This document shows, piece after piece, positions 43,703 to 52,025 of a stretch of 64,000 bases of DNA. The DNA comes from JAOUEA01 sp963810915 (GTDB lineage: Bacteria > Actinomycetota > UBA4738 > HRBIN12), in NCBI GenBank assembly GCA_963810915.1, contig CAWEPH010000001.1, positions 434,001 through 498,000 of the forward strand. The letters are read 5' to 3'. A program made the translations under genes and the position numbers. Numbering within the stretch: the stretch's first letter is position 1; each line of letters opens with the position of its first letter. Below the pieces are notes generated by a model. The model saw only the letters and a list, made by a program, of their open reading frames with translations, ran no database searches and had not been told where the DNA came from.

Positions 43703-44017
43703 ATGAATCGAACATACGTTCGCCGCCGCCGGACGACGCTCACGGTGGCCGCGGTATTGGTCGCGCTGGGTCTCACGGGCCCGGTGGCGCGCGCCGTGGC
43801 CGGGCCCTCGGTTGAACCGGCGGCGCGGAGGACGTACGTCGTGCGCCCCGGCGACACCCTCTGGTCGATCGCCGTACGGGTCGCGCCCGGCACGGACCCG
43901 CGCCGGATCGTCGCCGAGATGCAGGCGCAGAACGTTGTCGACGCCGGGGCGCTCGCGGCCGGGCAGACCCTCGTTCGTGCCCGCCGCCGGCTGAATCGCC
44001 CGCCGGAGCGACCTTGA
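43703..44017 (+). CDS. SOS-controlled LysM-domain membrane protein (YneA/ChiZ/DivS-like)
   Basis: 104 residues. A basic N terminus and one membrane helix or signal segment (VAAVLVALGLTGPVARAVAG) are followed by one LysM domain (TYVVRPGDTLWSIAVRV...AGQTLV). Size, domain order, divergence from lexA and LexA boxes match the SOS cell-division inhibitors YneA (Bacillus), ChiZ (Mycobacterium) and DivS (Corynebacterium). It likely halts septation during DNA damage by acting at the envelope. Start ATG 43703 lies beside LexA box 3. Confidence 0.85.
   Translation: MNRTYVRRRRTTLTVAAVLVALGLTGPVARAVAGPSVEPAARRTYVVRPGDTLWSIAVRVAPGTDPRRIVAEMQAQNVVDAGALAAGQTLVRARRRLNRPPERP
43710..43721. promoter_or_regulatory. 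LexA box 3 (perfect, inside the LysM gene start)
   Basis: GAAC-ATAC-GTTC covers codons 3-7 of the LysM gene; a bound repressor here would block early elongation or initiation. Confidence 0.75.
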
Positions 44018-44050
44018 CGCTCCTACATCCTGGTCGTACCGTCCCCGAGG

Positions 44051-44066
44051 CCACAACATGTTGTGG
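44051..44066. promoter_or_regulatory. Palindromic NrdR-box candidate upstream of nrdR
   Basis: CCACAACATGTTGTGG is a perfect 16-base palindrome ending 5 bases before the nrdR ATG. It fits the NrdR box in length and general form and would allow autoregulation. Confidence 0.6.
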
Positions 44067-44071
44067 CGCTT

Positions 44072-44548
44072 ATGAGATGCCCCTGGTGCAGCGCGGACGA
44101 CGATCGCGTCGTCGATTCCCGGCCCGCGGAGGGCGGCGACGCCATCCGCCGTCGCCGGGAATGCGATGCCTGCCGACGGCGGTACACGACCTTCGAGCGG
44201 GTGGAGGATGTCGGACTGGTCGTGGTCAAGCGCGATGGCACGAAGGCGCCCTTCGACCGGGACAAGGTGGCGGGCAGCGTGCGCAAGGCCCTGAAGAACC
44301 GCCCCGTGACGCCGGACCAGGTGACGGCGCTCGTGGGTCGGGTCGAGGAGAAGATGCGGCGCAAGGGCCCCGAGGTGACATCGGAGCGGGTCGGCGTGGC
44401 GGTGCTGGGGGATCTCCGCAGGCTGGATCAGGTCGCCTACATCCGCTTCGCGAGCGTCTACAAGGACTTCCAGGAGATCTCGGACTTCCAGGAGGAGCTC
44501 ACGTCGCTCCAGAAGAAGGATCCCGGGAGCGCACGCAGGCGGGGTTGA
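44072..44548 (+). CDS. nrdR: Transcriptional repressor NrdR
   Basis: 158 residues. The N-terminal zinc ribbon (MRCPWCSADDDRVVDSR...CDACRRRYTTFE) is followed by an ATP-cone from ~49. NrdR senses ATP/dATP and represses ribonucleotide reductase genes. ATG 44072 gives the standard MRCPxC start; GTG 44063 would place codons inside the palindrome. nrdJ lies 280 bases downstream. Confidence 0.95.
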   Translation: MRCPWCSADDDRVVDSRPAEGGDAIRRRRECDACRRRYTTFERVEDVGLVVVKRDGTKAPFDRDKVAGSVRKALKNRPVTPDQVTALVGRVEEKMRRKGPEVTSERVGVAVLGDLRRLDQVAYIRFASVYKDFQEISDFQEELTSLQKKDPGSARRRG

Positions 44549-44686
44549 ACCGGCCCGAGCGTCCCCGAGCATCCGGGAAAGAGCGACAGGAATGGTGTTT
44601 CCCACCGTGTATCCGCTGCGGGTCCACAGCCTGTGGGGGTAACGTCCGCGACGACGGGAACGACGTTGGGAAGGATCCGCAGCAAA

Positions 44687-44702
44687 CCACTAGATATAGT
44701 GT
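44687..44702. promoter_or_regulatory. NrdR-box candidate overlapping the nrdJ -10
   Basis: CCACTAGATATAGTGT is a near-perfect palindrome of NrdR-box type; TATAGT inside it (44695-44700) is a likely -10. Binding would shut off nrdJ. A partial copy, CCACAGCCTGTGG, lies near 44630. Confidence 0.65.
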
Positions 44703-44715
44703 GTGGGAGGGAACA

Positions 44716-44784
44716 ATGGCCCAACTAATGGTGTTGATGCACTTGACGCCCGCGTGGGCCGGATGCAGAATCACACCCCTGTGA
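44716..44784 (+). CDS. Possible 22-aa leader peptide upstream of nrdJ
   Basis: MAQLMVLMHLTPAWAGCRITPL, ATG to TGA, has its own strong SD (GGGAGGG, 4 bases before the ATG) and ends 44 bases before nrdJ. It is out of frame with nrdJ. It starts ~15 bases after the NrdR-covered -10. It may tune nrdJ translation, or be chance. Confidence 0.35.
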   Translation: MAQLMVLMHLTPAWAGCRITPL

Positions 44785-44828
44785 TTCCGACGGTGCTTCC
44801 CCGGTACGCGGACGGGCAAGGAGGGGCA

Positions 44829-47579
44829 ATGGCGACGAAAGAGGGCGATGTCGAGGTCATCCGAGAGGGCCTGACGTTCGATCGGTACTTCACCACCGGG
44901 GAGCGGCACCCGTTCGAGGATGTGGACTGGGAGATCCGTGACGCGGTGATCCCCAACTACAAGGAGGGCGGCAACGCCTTCGAGCAGCGCGACGTGGAGT
45001 TCCCCTCCAGCTGGTCGCAGAACGCCACGAACATCGTGGCCCAGAAGTACTTCCGCGGGACCCTCGGCACCCCGCAGCGCGAGTCCTCCGTCCGGCAGCT
45101 CGCCGGACGGGTCGTCGACACCATCCGCGGCTGGGGCGAGAAGAACGGCTACTTCGCCTCGCGAGAGGATGCGCAGGTCTTCGCGGAGGAGCTCACCCAT
45201 CTCATCGTGACGCAGAAGGCCGCCTTCAACTCGCCGGTCTGGTTCAACGTCGGGGTCCCCGACACCCCGCAGCAGTGCTCCGCCTGCTTCATCCTCGCGG
45301 TCGACGACCACATGAGCTCCATCCTCAACTGGTACGTCGAGGAGGGAACCATCTTCAAGGGTGGCTCCGGCTCCGGCATCAACCTCTCGCGGATCCGCTC
45401 GTCCAAGGAATCCCTCGCGGGCGGTGGGACCGCGTCGGGGCCCGTCAGCTTCATGCGCGGGGCGGACGCGTCGGCGGGCACCATCAAGTCCGGCGGCAAG
45501 ACCCGCCGTGCCGCCAAGATGGTGATCTTGAACGTCGACCATCCCGACGTCGAGGACTTCATCTGGTGCAAGGCCAACGAGGAGCGCAAGGCGCGGGCCC
45601 TGCGGGACGCCGGCTTCGACATGGACCTCGACGGCAAGGACAGCGCCTCGATCCAGTATCAGAACGCCAACAACTCGGTGCGCGTCACCGACGCCTTCAT
45701 GCAGGCCTACGAACAGGACCAGGACTGGAAGCTCAAGGCCATCACCACCGGGGACACGGTGGACACCAAGCGCGCGCGCGAGCTGATGCGGCAGATCGCG
45801 GAGGCGGCGTGGCAGTGCGCCGATCCCGGCATGCAGTACGACACCACGATCAACGAGTGGCACACGTGCCCGGCCTCGGGCCGCATCAACGGTTCGAACC
45901 CATGCAGCGAGTACATGCACCTCGACAACAGCGCGTGCAACCTCGCGTCGCTGAACCTCATGAAGTTCCTGAATGACGACGGATCCTTCGACGTGGCGAG
46001 CTTCAGGCACGCCGTCGAGATCGTGTTCTCGGCCCAGGAGATGCTGGTGAGCGAGTCCAGCTATCCCACCGAGAAGATCGGAGAGAACGCCCGCGCCTAC
46101 CGGCAGCTGGGGCTCGGCTACGCGAACCTCGGGGCCTTGCTGATGGCGCGCGGCGTCGCCTACGACTCCGACGCCGGCCGCGCGTGGGCGGGTGCCATCA
46201 CGGCCCTGATGACGGGCCAGGCGTACCGGACCTCCGCGCGTATCGCCGAGGTCATGGGACCGTTCGATGGGTACGAGCCCAACGCCGACGCGATGCTCCG
46301 TGTGATGCGCAAGCATCGCGCGGCGGCCGACGAGATCGACCCCGAGCTCGTGCCCGAGGGGATGTTGAGCGCTGCGAAGCAGTCGTGGGACGAGGCCATC
46401 GCGGCGGGCGAGCAGCATGGGTACCGCAACGCCCAGGCCTCGGTGCTGGCCCCCACGGGCACGATCGGGCTGATGATGGACTGCGACACGACCGGCATCG
46501 AGCCGGAGCTCGCGCTCGTGAAGACGAAGAAGCTGGTGGGCGGCGGGACCATGCAGTTCGTGAACCAGACGGTGCCGCGCGCGCTCGAGAAGCTCGGCTA
46601 CGCGGAGGCGCAGATCGATGACATCGTGGCCTACATCGCCGAGCACAACTCGGTGATGGACGCTCCCCATCTGCGGGAGGAGCACTACGCGGTCTTCGAC
46701 ACGGCGATGGGCGCGCAGCCGATCCACTACATGGGCCACGTCCGGATGATGGCGGCGGCCCAGCCGTTCATCTCCGGCGCCATCTCCAAGACGGTGAACA
46801 TGCCCGAGGAGGCGACGGTCGAGGAGGTCGAACAGCTCTTCGTCGAGTCGTGGACCCTCGGCCTGAAGGCGGTCGCCATCTACCGCGACAACTGCAAGGT
46901 GGCCCAACCCCTGTCGGCCGACAAGAAGCAGACCGCGACGGTGGAGCCTTCCGGGCTCGCACACCCCGTGCGCAAGCGGCTCCCCATGTCCAGGCCGTCC
47001 AAGACGACGTCGTTCCAGGTCGGCGACGCCGAGGGATACATCATCGCCGGGAACTACCCCGACGACGGTCTCGGCGAGATCTTCCTGAAGACCTCGAAAC
47101 AGGGGTCCACGCTCAGCGGGGTCATGGACGCGTTCTCGATCGCGATCTCGATCGGTCTGCAGTACGGCGTCCCGCTCGAGACCTACGTCTCGAAGTTCAT
47201 CAACATGAAGTTCGAACCGAGCGGGATGACCAACGACCCGGACATCCGGTTCGCGTCCTCTCTCCTTGACTACGTGTTCCGCCGGCTCGCGCTCGACAAC
47301 CTTCCGCCGGAGACACGCGAGGGACTCGGGATCCGGTCGATCTCCGAGCGCAAGGAGACAGCGGAGCTCGAGGCGGGTCTCAAGGCCTCGCCGGTCGAGG
47401 ACGAGCCGGAGGCGACCCGGGCCGAGACGGCGGGCACGCCCACGTTGATCGATGTAGCGGAGCGCCCGGGCGCCAAGGCGTCGGACGCGCCACTGTGCTA
47501 CTCGTGCGGCTCGAAGATGCAGCCGGCCGGCTCCTGCTACGTGTGCTCGAGTTGTGGGAGCACCAGCGGCTGCTCGTAG
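44829..47579 (+). CDS. nrdJ: Adenosylcobalamin-dependent (class II) ribonucleotide reductase
   Basis: 916 residues from ATG 44829, behind AAGGAGGGG; the frame is open to 44703 but the added residues look non-coding. NSPVWFN, QCSACF and GGSGSGINLSRIR are typical, and the catalytic NPCSE is at 357-361 with DNSACNLASLNL after it. The C terminus has a Cys-rich tail (CYSCGSKM...CYVCSSCG) for re-reduction by thioredoxin. It makes dNDPs using adenosylcobalamin. NrdR boxes and the adenosyltransferase gene at 15.3 kb fit. Confidence 0.96.
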   Translation: MATKEGDVEVIREGLTFDRYFTTGERHPFEDVDWEIRDAVIPNYKEGGNAFEQRDVEFPSSWSQNATNIVAQKYFRGTLGTPQRESSVRQLAGRVVDTIRGWGEKNGYFASREDAQVFAEELTHLIVTQKAAFNSPVWFNVGVPDTPQQCSACFILAVDDHMSSILNWYVEEGTIFKGGSGSGINLSRIRSSKESLAGGGTASGPVSFMRGADASAGTIKSGGKTRRAAKMVILNVDHPDVEDFIWCKANEERKARALRDAGFDMDLDGKDSASIQYQNANNSVRVTDAFMQAYEQDQDWKLKAITTGDTVDTKRARELMRQIAEAAWQCADPGMQYDTTINEWHTCPASGRINGSNPCSEYMHLDNSACNLASLNLMKFLNDDGSFDVASFRHAVEIVFSAQEMLVSESSYPTEKIGENARAYRQLGLGYANLGALLMARGVAYDSDAGRAWAGAITALMTGQAYRTSARIAEVMGPFDGYEPNADAMLRVMRKHRAAADEIDPELVPEGMLSAAKQSWDEAIAAGEQHGYRNAQASVLAPTGTIGLMMDCDTTGIEPELALVKTKKLVGGGTMQFVNQTVPRALEKLGYAEAQIDDIVAYIAEHNSVMDAPHLREEHYAVFDTAMGAQPIHYMGHVRMMAAAQPFISGAISKTVNMPEEATVEEVEQLFVESWTLGLKAVAIYRDNCKVAQPLSADKKQTATVEPSGLAHPVRKRLPMSRPSKTTSFQVGDAEGYIIAGNYPDDGLGEIFLKTSKQGSTLSGVMDAFSIAISIGLQYGVPLETYVSKFINMKFEPSGMTNDPDIRFASSLLDYVFRRLALDNLPPETREGLGIRSISERKETAELEAGLKASPVEDEPEATRAETAGTPTLIDVAERPGAKASDAPLCYSCGSKMQPAGSCYVCSSCGSTSGCS

Positions 47580-47598
47580 GATAGGGCACCGGTAGTGA

Positions 47599-47628
47599 CG
47601 AACGGGCCGGGGTCCCCCGGCCCGTTCG
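47599..47628 (+). terminator. Perfect hairpin downstream of nrdJ
   Basis: A 13-14 bp stem (CGAACGGGCCGGGG with its complement) and a tiny loop, 20 bases after the nrdJ stop, without a U tract. A strong terminator candidate ahead of the glyoxalase genes. Confidence 0.75.
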
Positions 47629-47655
47629 CGTTCCACGTCGACGAGGAGCACGCGG

Positions 47656-48033
47656 GTGGCAGACGACGACGGCAGGCTGGTGGGCCTGCACCACGTCCAG
47701 CTGGCGATGCCCGAGGGCGAGGAGGAGGCGGCCCGGCGGTTCTACGGGACGGTGCTCGGGCTCCGCGAGGTCCCCAGGCCGGTGGCGCTCTCCCCGGCCG
47801 GTGGGGTCTGGTTCGTGAGCGGCGACCTCGAGGTGCACCTGGGCGTGGAGGAACGGTTCTCACCAGCGGTGAAGGCCCACCCCGCCTTCCTGGTGCACGG
47901 CATCGAGAAGGTCCGCGCGCGCATCGAGGAGGCGGGCTACCGCGTCAGCGACACCGTTCAGCTGGAGGGGTTCCACCGGATCTACGTGCGCGATCCCTTC
48001 GGCAACCGCGTGGAGCTGATCGAGCCGGCGTGA
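47656..48033 (+). CDS. Glyoxalase/bleomycin-resistance-fold (VOC) protein, copy 1
   Basis: 125 residues. A VOC fold with LHHVQLAMPEGEEEAARRFY, the first metal position at that HH, and the C-terminal YVRDPFGNRVELIE. The family holds metal-dependent lyases, dioxygenases and resistance proteins; the substrate is unknown. GTG start. Its stop overlaps the start of a paralogue in tandem. Confidence 0.85.
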   Translation: MADDDGRLVGLHHVQLAMPEGEEEAARRFYGTVLGLREVPRPVALSPAGGVWFVSGDLEVHLGVEERFSPAVKAHPAFLVHGIEKVRARIEEAGYRVSDTVQLEGFHRIYVRDPFGNRVELIEPA

Positions 48034-48410
48034 GCGCGGGGTGGCGGGTCGAGGGGTTCCACCACGTGCAGCTCGCGATGCCGCCGGGGGCCGAGCAAGA
48101 GGCCGAGGCGTTCTACGTGGGCCGGCTCGGCCTCTCGAGGATCCCGAAGCCCGCCCACCTCGAGGCGCGCGGCGGCTGCTGGTTCCGGTCCGAGGCCGCG
48201 GAGCTGCACCTCGGCGTCGAGGACGGGTTCCGGCCCTCGGCCAAGGCGCACCCCGCCCTGCGTGTGCGAGGGATCGCGGCGCTGCGGGCGGCGCTCGATG
48301 AGGGGGGGTGGCCGGTGGAGGACGACACCGAGCTCGACGGGCACCAGCGCTGGTACGTCCGCGATCCCTTCGGCAACCGGCTGGAGCTGATCGAGGAACG
48401 GGCGGGCTAG
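48030..48410 (+). CDS. Glyoxalase/bleomycin-resistance-fold (VOC) protein, copy 2
   Basis: 126 residues, clearly a paralogue of the preceding gene (FHHVQLAMPPGAEQEAEAFY; YVRDPFGNRLELIE; KAHPALRV against KAHPAFLV). GTG 48030 overlaps copy 1 (GTGA). The two may form a heterodimer, since VOC active sites often lie between modules. dut follows without a gap. Confidence 0.85.
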   Translation: MSAGWRVEGFHHVQLAMPPGAEQEAEAFYVGRLGLSRIPKPAHLEARGGCWFRSEAAELHLGVEDGFRPSAKAHPALRVRGIAALRAALDEGGWPVEDDTELDGHQRWYVRDPFGNRLELIEERAG

Positions 48411-48845
48411 ATGGAGCTGCCTGTCAAGCGGATCGATCCGTCGGCGCAGCTGCCCACCGCGCAGCATCCAGGCGATGCCGGCCTCGACCTCTGCGCTGTC
48501 GCGGACCTGGTGGTGGAGCCCGGCGAGCGCGCGATGGTGCCCACGGGGCTCGCCGTGGCCATCCCGGACGGGCACGCGGGACTCGTCCTGCCGCGATCTG
48601 GCCTCGCGTCGCGTGAGGGCCTCACGCTCGCGAACGCGCCCGGCCTGATCGACGCCGGCTACCGGGGTGAGGTGATCTGCGCGGTGGTGAACCTCGACCG
48701 GAACGTGGCCGTGAAGATCGCCAAGGGGGAGCGGATCGCGCAGCTCGTGATCGTGGCGCTGCCATGGGTACATCCTGCATGGGTGGAGGACCTTCCGGAG
48801 AGCGCTCGAGGCGAGGGTGGGTTCGGCTCCACAGGCCGGGCGTAG
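48411..48845 (+). CDS. dut: dUTP diphosphatase
   Basis: 144 residues, trimeric dUTPase. Motifs in order: AGLDLCA, LPRSGLA, GLIDAGYRGE (catalytic Asp), KGERIAQLVI and the C-terminal arm RGEGGFGSTG. It removes dUTP and supplies dUMP. It starts on the base after the VOC stop. Confidence 0.96.
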   Translation: MELPVKRIDPSAQLPTAQHPGDAGLDLCAVADLVVEPGERAMVPTGLAVAIPDGHAGLVLPRSGLASREGLTLANAPGLIDAGYRGEVICAVVNLDRNVAVKIAKGERIAQLVIVALPWVHPAWVEDLPESARGEGGFGSTGRA

Positions 48846-48920
48846 CGGTGCTCCGCGGCGCGAGGCGGCGTCCGCATGTGGCCTTCGGCCAGGTCGGTTG
48901 AAGGACCCCTCGGCCGCGGT

Positions 48921-48926
48921 TAGCAT
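48921..48926 (+). promoter_or_regulatory. -10 element of tRNA-Gly
   Basis: TAGCAT 13 bases before the tRNA 5' end. Confidence 0.4.
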
Positions 48927-48939
48927 GGGGGCACACCGC

Positions 48940-49015
<76 letters not shown>

Positions 49016-49138
49016 AACCCCACGTGCCAGGCTCATTCCAGGCGCATCCGGATGTGAATCCCCAACGTTCGGACCGCATCCGGGCAGCCCGAGACAGCCA
49101 CTAGCTTCGGAGCGGTCTCGCAACTATCTTCGCGTGAC

Positions 49139-51604
49139 GTGATTCGAGACCATCTCCCGACGGGGACGGTGACGTTCCTCTTCACTGATGTCGAGGCCTC
49201 GACGAAGCTCCTCCACGAGTTGGGGTCCGAGGCATACGGGGACGCCCTCGCCGGGCACCGCCGCGTCGTAAGGGAGGCTTCAGCACGTCACGGCGGCGTG
49301 GAAGTGGACACCCAGGGCGACGCCTTCTTCATCGCGTTTCCGACCGCGCTCGGTGCGCTCGATGCCGCGCGGGAGGCGCAAGAAGCGCTCGCCCGGGGGA
49401 CGATCCGGGTCCGCATGGGCATCCACACCGGAACACCCCACGTGACCGAAGAGGGATACGTGGGGCCCGACGTGCACAAGGGCGCGCGCATCGCGGCGGC
49501 CGGCCACGGTGGTCAGGTGCTCCTGTCGAGGCCCACGCGCGAACTCGTCGAAGTCGAGGTGGTGGATCTGGGCGAGCACCGATTGAAGGACTTCGCGCAG
49601 CCGATACGGATCTTCCAACTCGGAAAGGGGCGGTACCCGCCCCTGAAGACGATCTCGAACACGAACCTCCCGCGTCCCGCGAGTTCGTTCATCGGCCGGG
49701 AACAGGAAGTGGAAGAGGTCGTGTCGCTCGTGCGAGGGACCCGCATCGTTACCCTGACCGGCCCCGGTGGTTCCGGCAAGACGCGTCTCGCCATCGAGGC
49801 CGCGACCGAGCTGGTGCCGGAGTTCCGGAACGGTGTTGTCTGGGTGGGCTTGGCGGCGATCCGAGACGCCGGCTTGGTCATCGGCACGATCGCGCAGACG
49901 CTGGGAGCGACGGACAGCCTCGCCGACCACATCGGAGGGCAGGAGATGCTCCTGTTGGTCGACAACATCGAGCACGTGATCGATTCGGCCCCCGAGCTGG
50001 GATCGCTCCTCGATACCTGTCCCAACCTCAAACTCATCACCACGAGCAGGGAGCTGCTGCGCGTTCCGGGTGAGCAGGCCTATCCGGTTCCTCCGCTCGA
50101 GCCGCAGGACGGGATCGAGCTCTTCCTGGCTCGGGCGCGGGCGGCCCTCCCAAGCTTCGCCGCGAGCGACGCGGTGTCGGAGCTCTGCACCCGACTCGAG
50201 TACCTCCCGCTTCCGCTCGAGCTGGCGGCGGCGCGCGTCCGCGTTCTCTCCGTCGAACAACTCATCGAGCGCCTCTCCGAGCGCCTCGACGTTCTCAAGG
50301 GCGGACGGGGCGCGGAGGCTCGACAGCAGACCCTGCGTGCGACGATCGAATGGTCGTACGACCTCCTTTCGAGGGAGGAGCAAGTCGTCTTCGCGCGACT
50401 CGCGGTCTTCGTCGGCGGCTGCGCGGTCGAGGCGGCGGAGCAGGTAGCTGCAGCAGATCTCGACACCCTCCAGTCACTGGTCGACAAGAGCCTCGTCCGC
50501 CACACCGACGAACGGTTCTGGATGCTCGAGACGATCCGCGAATTCGCGGCGGAGCGGCTGGAGGAATCGGGCGAAGCGGCCGAGCTCCGGCGGCGTCATG
50601 CTCGATACTTCCTGGTCCTCGCCGAGGTAGCGGAGCCGAGCTTGATCGGGCCGAGTCCCGAGAGATGGCTCGATCGACTCGAGCAGGATCTCCCCAACCT
50701 CCGTGCCGCCCTCGACCGGCTGGAGGCGTCAGGCGACACGCAGTCAACCTTGCGGCTGGCAGGAGCGCTGTGGGGGCTCTGGAACCTGAGGGGCTACGTC
50801 GTCGAGGGCTGGCGTCGGCTGGCGGGTGCGCTCCGTGCCGATACGCGCCCGACGGCAGCACGGGCCAAAGCGCTCAACGCGGCGGCCGAGTTGGCGGTCT
50901 GGACCGGGGATCAGCAGGAAGCGAAGAGCTGGGCCGAGGAGGCCCTCGGTCTCCATCGCACGCTCGGGGATGCGTGGGGCGCTGCGTGGTCTGGTTGGAC
51001 CCTCGGCCGCGTGGAGGCCGAGGCAGGCGATCTCGAAGGAGCGCGGGGATACGTGGAAGACAGCGTCCGAACGTTCCGCGAGGTCGACGACGAGCACTAC
51101 ACGCTGACGGCGGGCCGGACACTTGCGTGGATCTGGCAAGAGCTCGGTGACTACGAGCGCGCCCGTGCACTGAACGAGGCCAACCTCCTTCAAGCCCGCG
51201 CGCTCGACGACAAGCTGAACCGATGGTGGTCGCTGTTCTATCTGGCCGGCCTCGCTACGCGGGAGGGGCGGTACCGGGAAGCGCTCTCATCGCTGGAGGA
51301 GGGGCACCGTGTCGCCTCCGATCTCGGCGACCCGGGGATGGTCGACATGACCCTTATCCGGATCGCCGAAGTCCTGGCGCGCGCCGAGCGAGCCACGGTC
51401 GCGGTCCGGTTGCTGTCCTTCGCGGAGACGATCCACGAGGAACATCCATTCACCTATCCCGTCTGGTTCGCCAAAGCGGAAGACGATGCCATCACCCGGT
51501 GTCACGCTGTGCTCGACGACGCTGTCTTCGCCGAGGCCTGGGAGGAGGGTCGGAACCTCACGGCCGACGAGGCCGTGGCGCTCGCCCTCGAGTCTCTGCC
51601 GTGA
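49139..51604 (+). CDS. Class III nucleotide cyclase fused to a STAND ATPase with TPR-like C terminus
   Basis: 821 residues from GTG 49139. Residues 1-165 form a class III cyclase homology domain with the metal Asp in TFLFTDVEAS and TQGDAFF. From ~185 comes an NB-ARC/STAND ATPase (P-loop GPGGSGKTRL at 208; Walker B LLLVDNIEH ~280; TTSRELLRVPGEQAYPV), and ~490-800 is a helical TPR-like sensor region. Such proteins are common in actinobacteria and mycobacteria as putative signal integrators; there is no DNA-binding domain. It stands alone, between tRNA-Gly and the ArsR pair. Confidence 0.85.
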   Translation: MIRDHLPTGTVTFLFTDVEASTKLLHELGSEAYGDALAGHRRVVREASARHGGVEVDTQGDAFFIAFPTALGALDAAREAQEALARGTIRVRMGIHTGTPHVTEEGYVGPDVHKGARIAAAGHGGQVLLSRPTRELVEVEVVDLGEHRLKDFAQPIRIFQLGKGRYPPLKTISNTNLPRPASSFIGREQEVEEVVSLVRGTRIVTLTGPGGSGKTRLAIEAATELVPEFRNGVVWVGLAAIRDAGLVIGTIAQTLGATDSLADHIGGQEMLLLVDNIEHVIDSAPELGSLLDTCPNLKLITTSRELLRVPGEQAYPVPPLEPQDGIELFLARARAALPSFAASDAVSELCTRLEYLPLPLELAAARVRVLSVEQLIERLSERLDVLKGGRGAEARQQTLRATIEWSYDLLSREEQVVFARLAVFVGGCAVEAAEQVAAADLDTLQSLVDKSLVRHTDERFWMLETIREFAAERLEESGEAAELRRRHARYFLVLAEVAEPSLIGPSPERWLDRLEQDLPNLRAALDRLEASGDTQSTLRLAGALWGLWNLRGYVVEGWRRLAGALRADTRPTAARAKALNAAAELAVWTGDQQEAKSWAEEALGLHRTLGDAWGAAWSGWTLGRVEAEAGDLEGARGYVEDSVRTFREVDDEHYTLTAGRTLAWIWQELGDYERARALNEANLLQARALDDKLNRWWSLFYLAGLATREGRYREALSSLEEGHRVASDLGDPGMVDMTLIRIAEVLARAERATVAVRLLSFAETIHEEHPFTYPVWFAKAEDDAITRCHAVLDDAVFAEAWEEGRNLTADEAVALALESLP

Positions 51605-51662
51605 GGCCATCGTGGTGCCACCCGTCGATACCGACGACCGGCTGAGCTTGTCTGACGCGGGA

Positions 51663-51692
51663 TTGACATGTGACCGAATAGTCACCTATCCT
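51663..51692 (+). promoter_or_regulatory. Promoter with embedded ArsR operator
   Basis: TTGACA (51663-51668), 18 bases, TATCCT (51687-51692). The inverted repeat GTGAC-N6-GTCAC (51670-51685) fills the spacer. GTG 51699 follows the -10 by 6 nt, so the mRNA should be leaderless and repressed by its own product. Confidence 0.75.
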
Positions 51693-51698
51693 CCAACC

Positions 51699-52025
51699 GT
51701 GACCGACGACGACCGTGTGTTCAAGGCGCTTGCGGATCCGACCCGTCGCTTCCTGCTCGACCGGCTCTTCACGCGTGACGGCCGCACGCTGACGGAGCTC
51801 GAGTCCGAGCTCGAGATGACGCGCTTCGGGGTCATGAAGCACCTGCGCGTCTTGGAGGACGCGAACCTCGTGGTCACGCGGCGATCCGGGCGGGAGAAGC
51901 TGCACTTCCTGAACCCGGTGCCGATCCGGCTGATCCACGACCGGTGGATCGACAAGTACACGGAGCGTCAGGTGTCGGCGCTCGCGGAGCTCAAGCACGA
52001 GCTGGAGGGAGAGGTGACGGCATGA
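51699..52025 (+). CDS. ArsR-family winged-helix regulator
   Basis: 108 residues, compact ArsR fold: FKALADPTRRFLLDRLF, recognition helix region TRFGVMKHLRVLEDANLV, wing TRRSGREKLHFL. No metal-binding Cys cluster is seen, so it probably responds to something other than metal, or is a constitutive repressor. It overlaps the following SRPBCC gene by 4 bases (ATGA), a standard ArsR-AHSA1 pair. GTG 51699 was chosen from promoter position. Confidence 0.88.
   Translation: MTDDDRVFKALADPTRRFLLDRLFTRDGRTLTELESELEMTRFGVMKHLRVLEDANLVVTRRSGREKLHFLNPVPIRLIHDRWIDKYTERQVSALAELKHELEGEVTA

Noticed and set aside
44703..44828. N-terminal extension of nrdJ
   Set aside because: ATG 44829 has a strong SD; the upstream residues do not look like class II reductase and overlap the NrdR box region.
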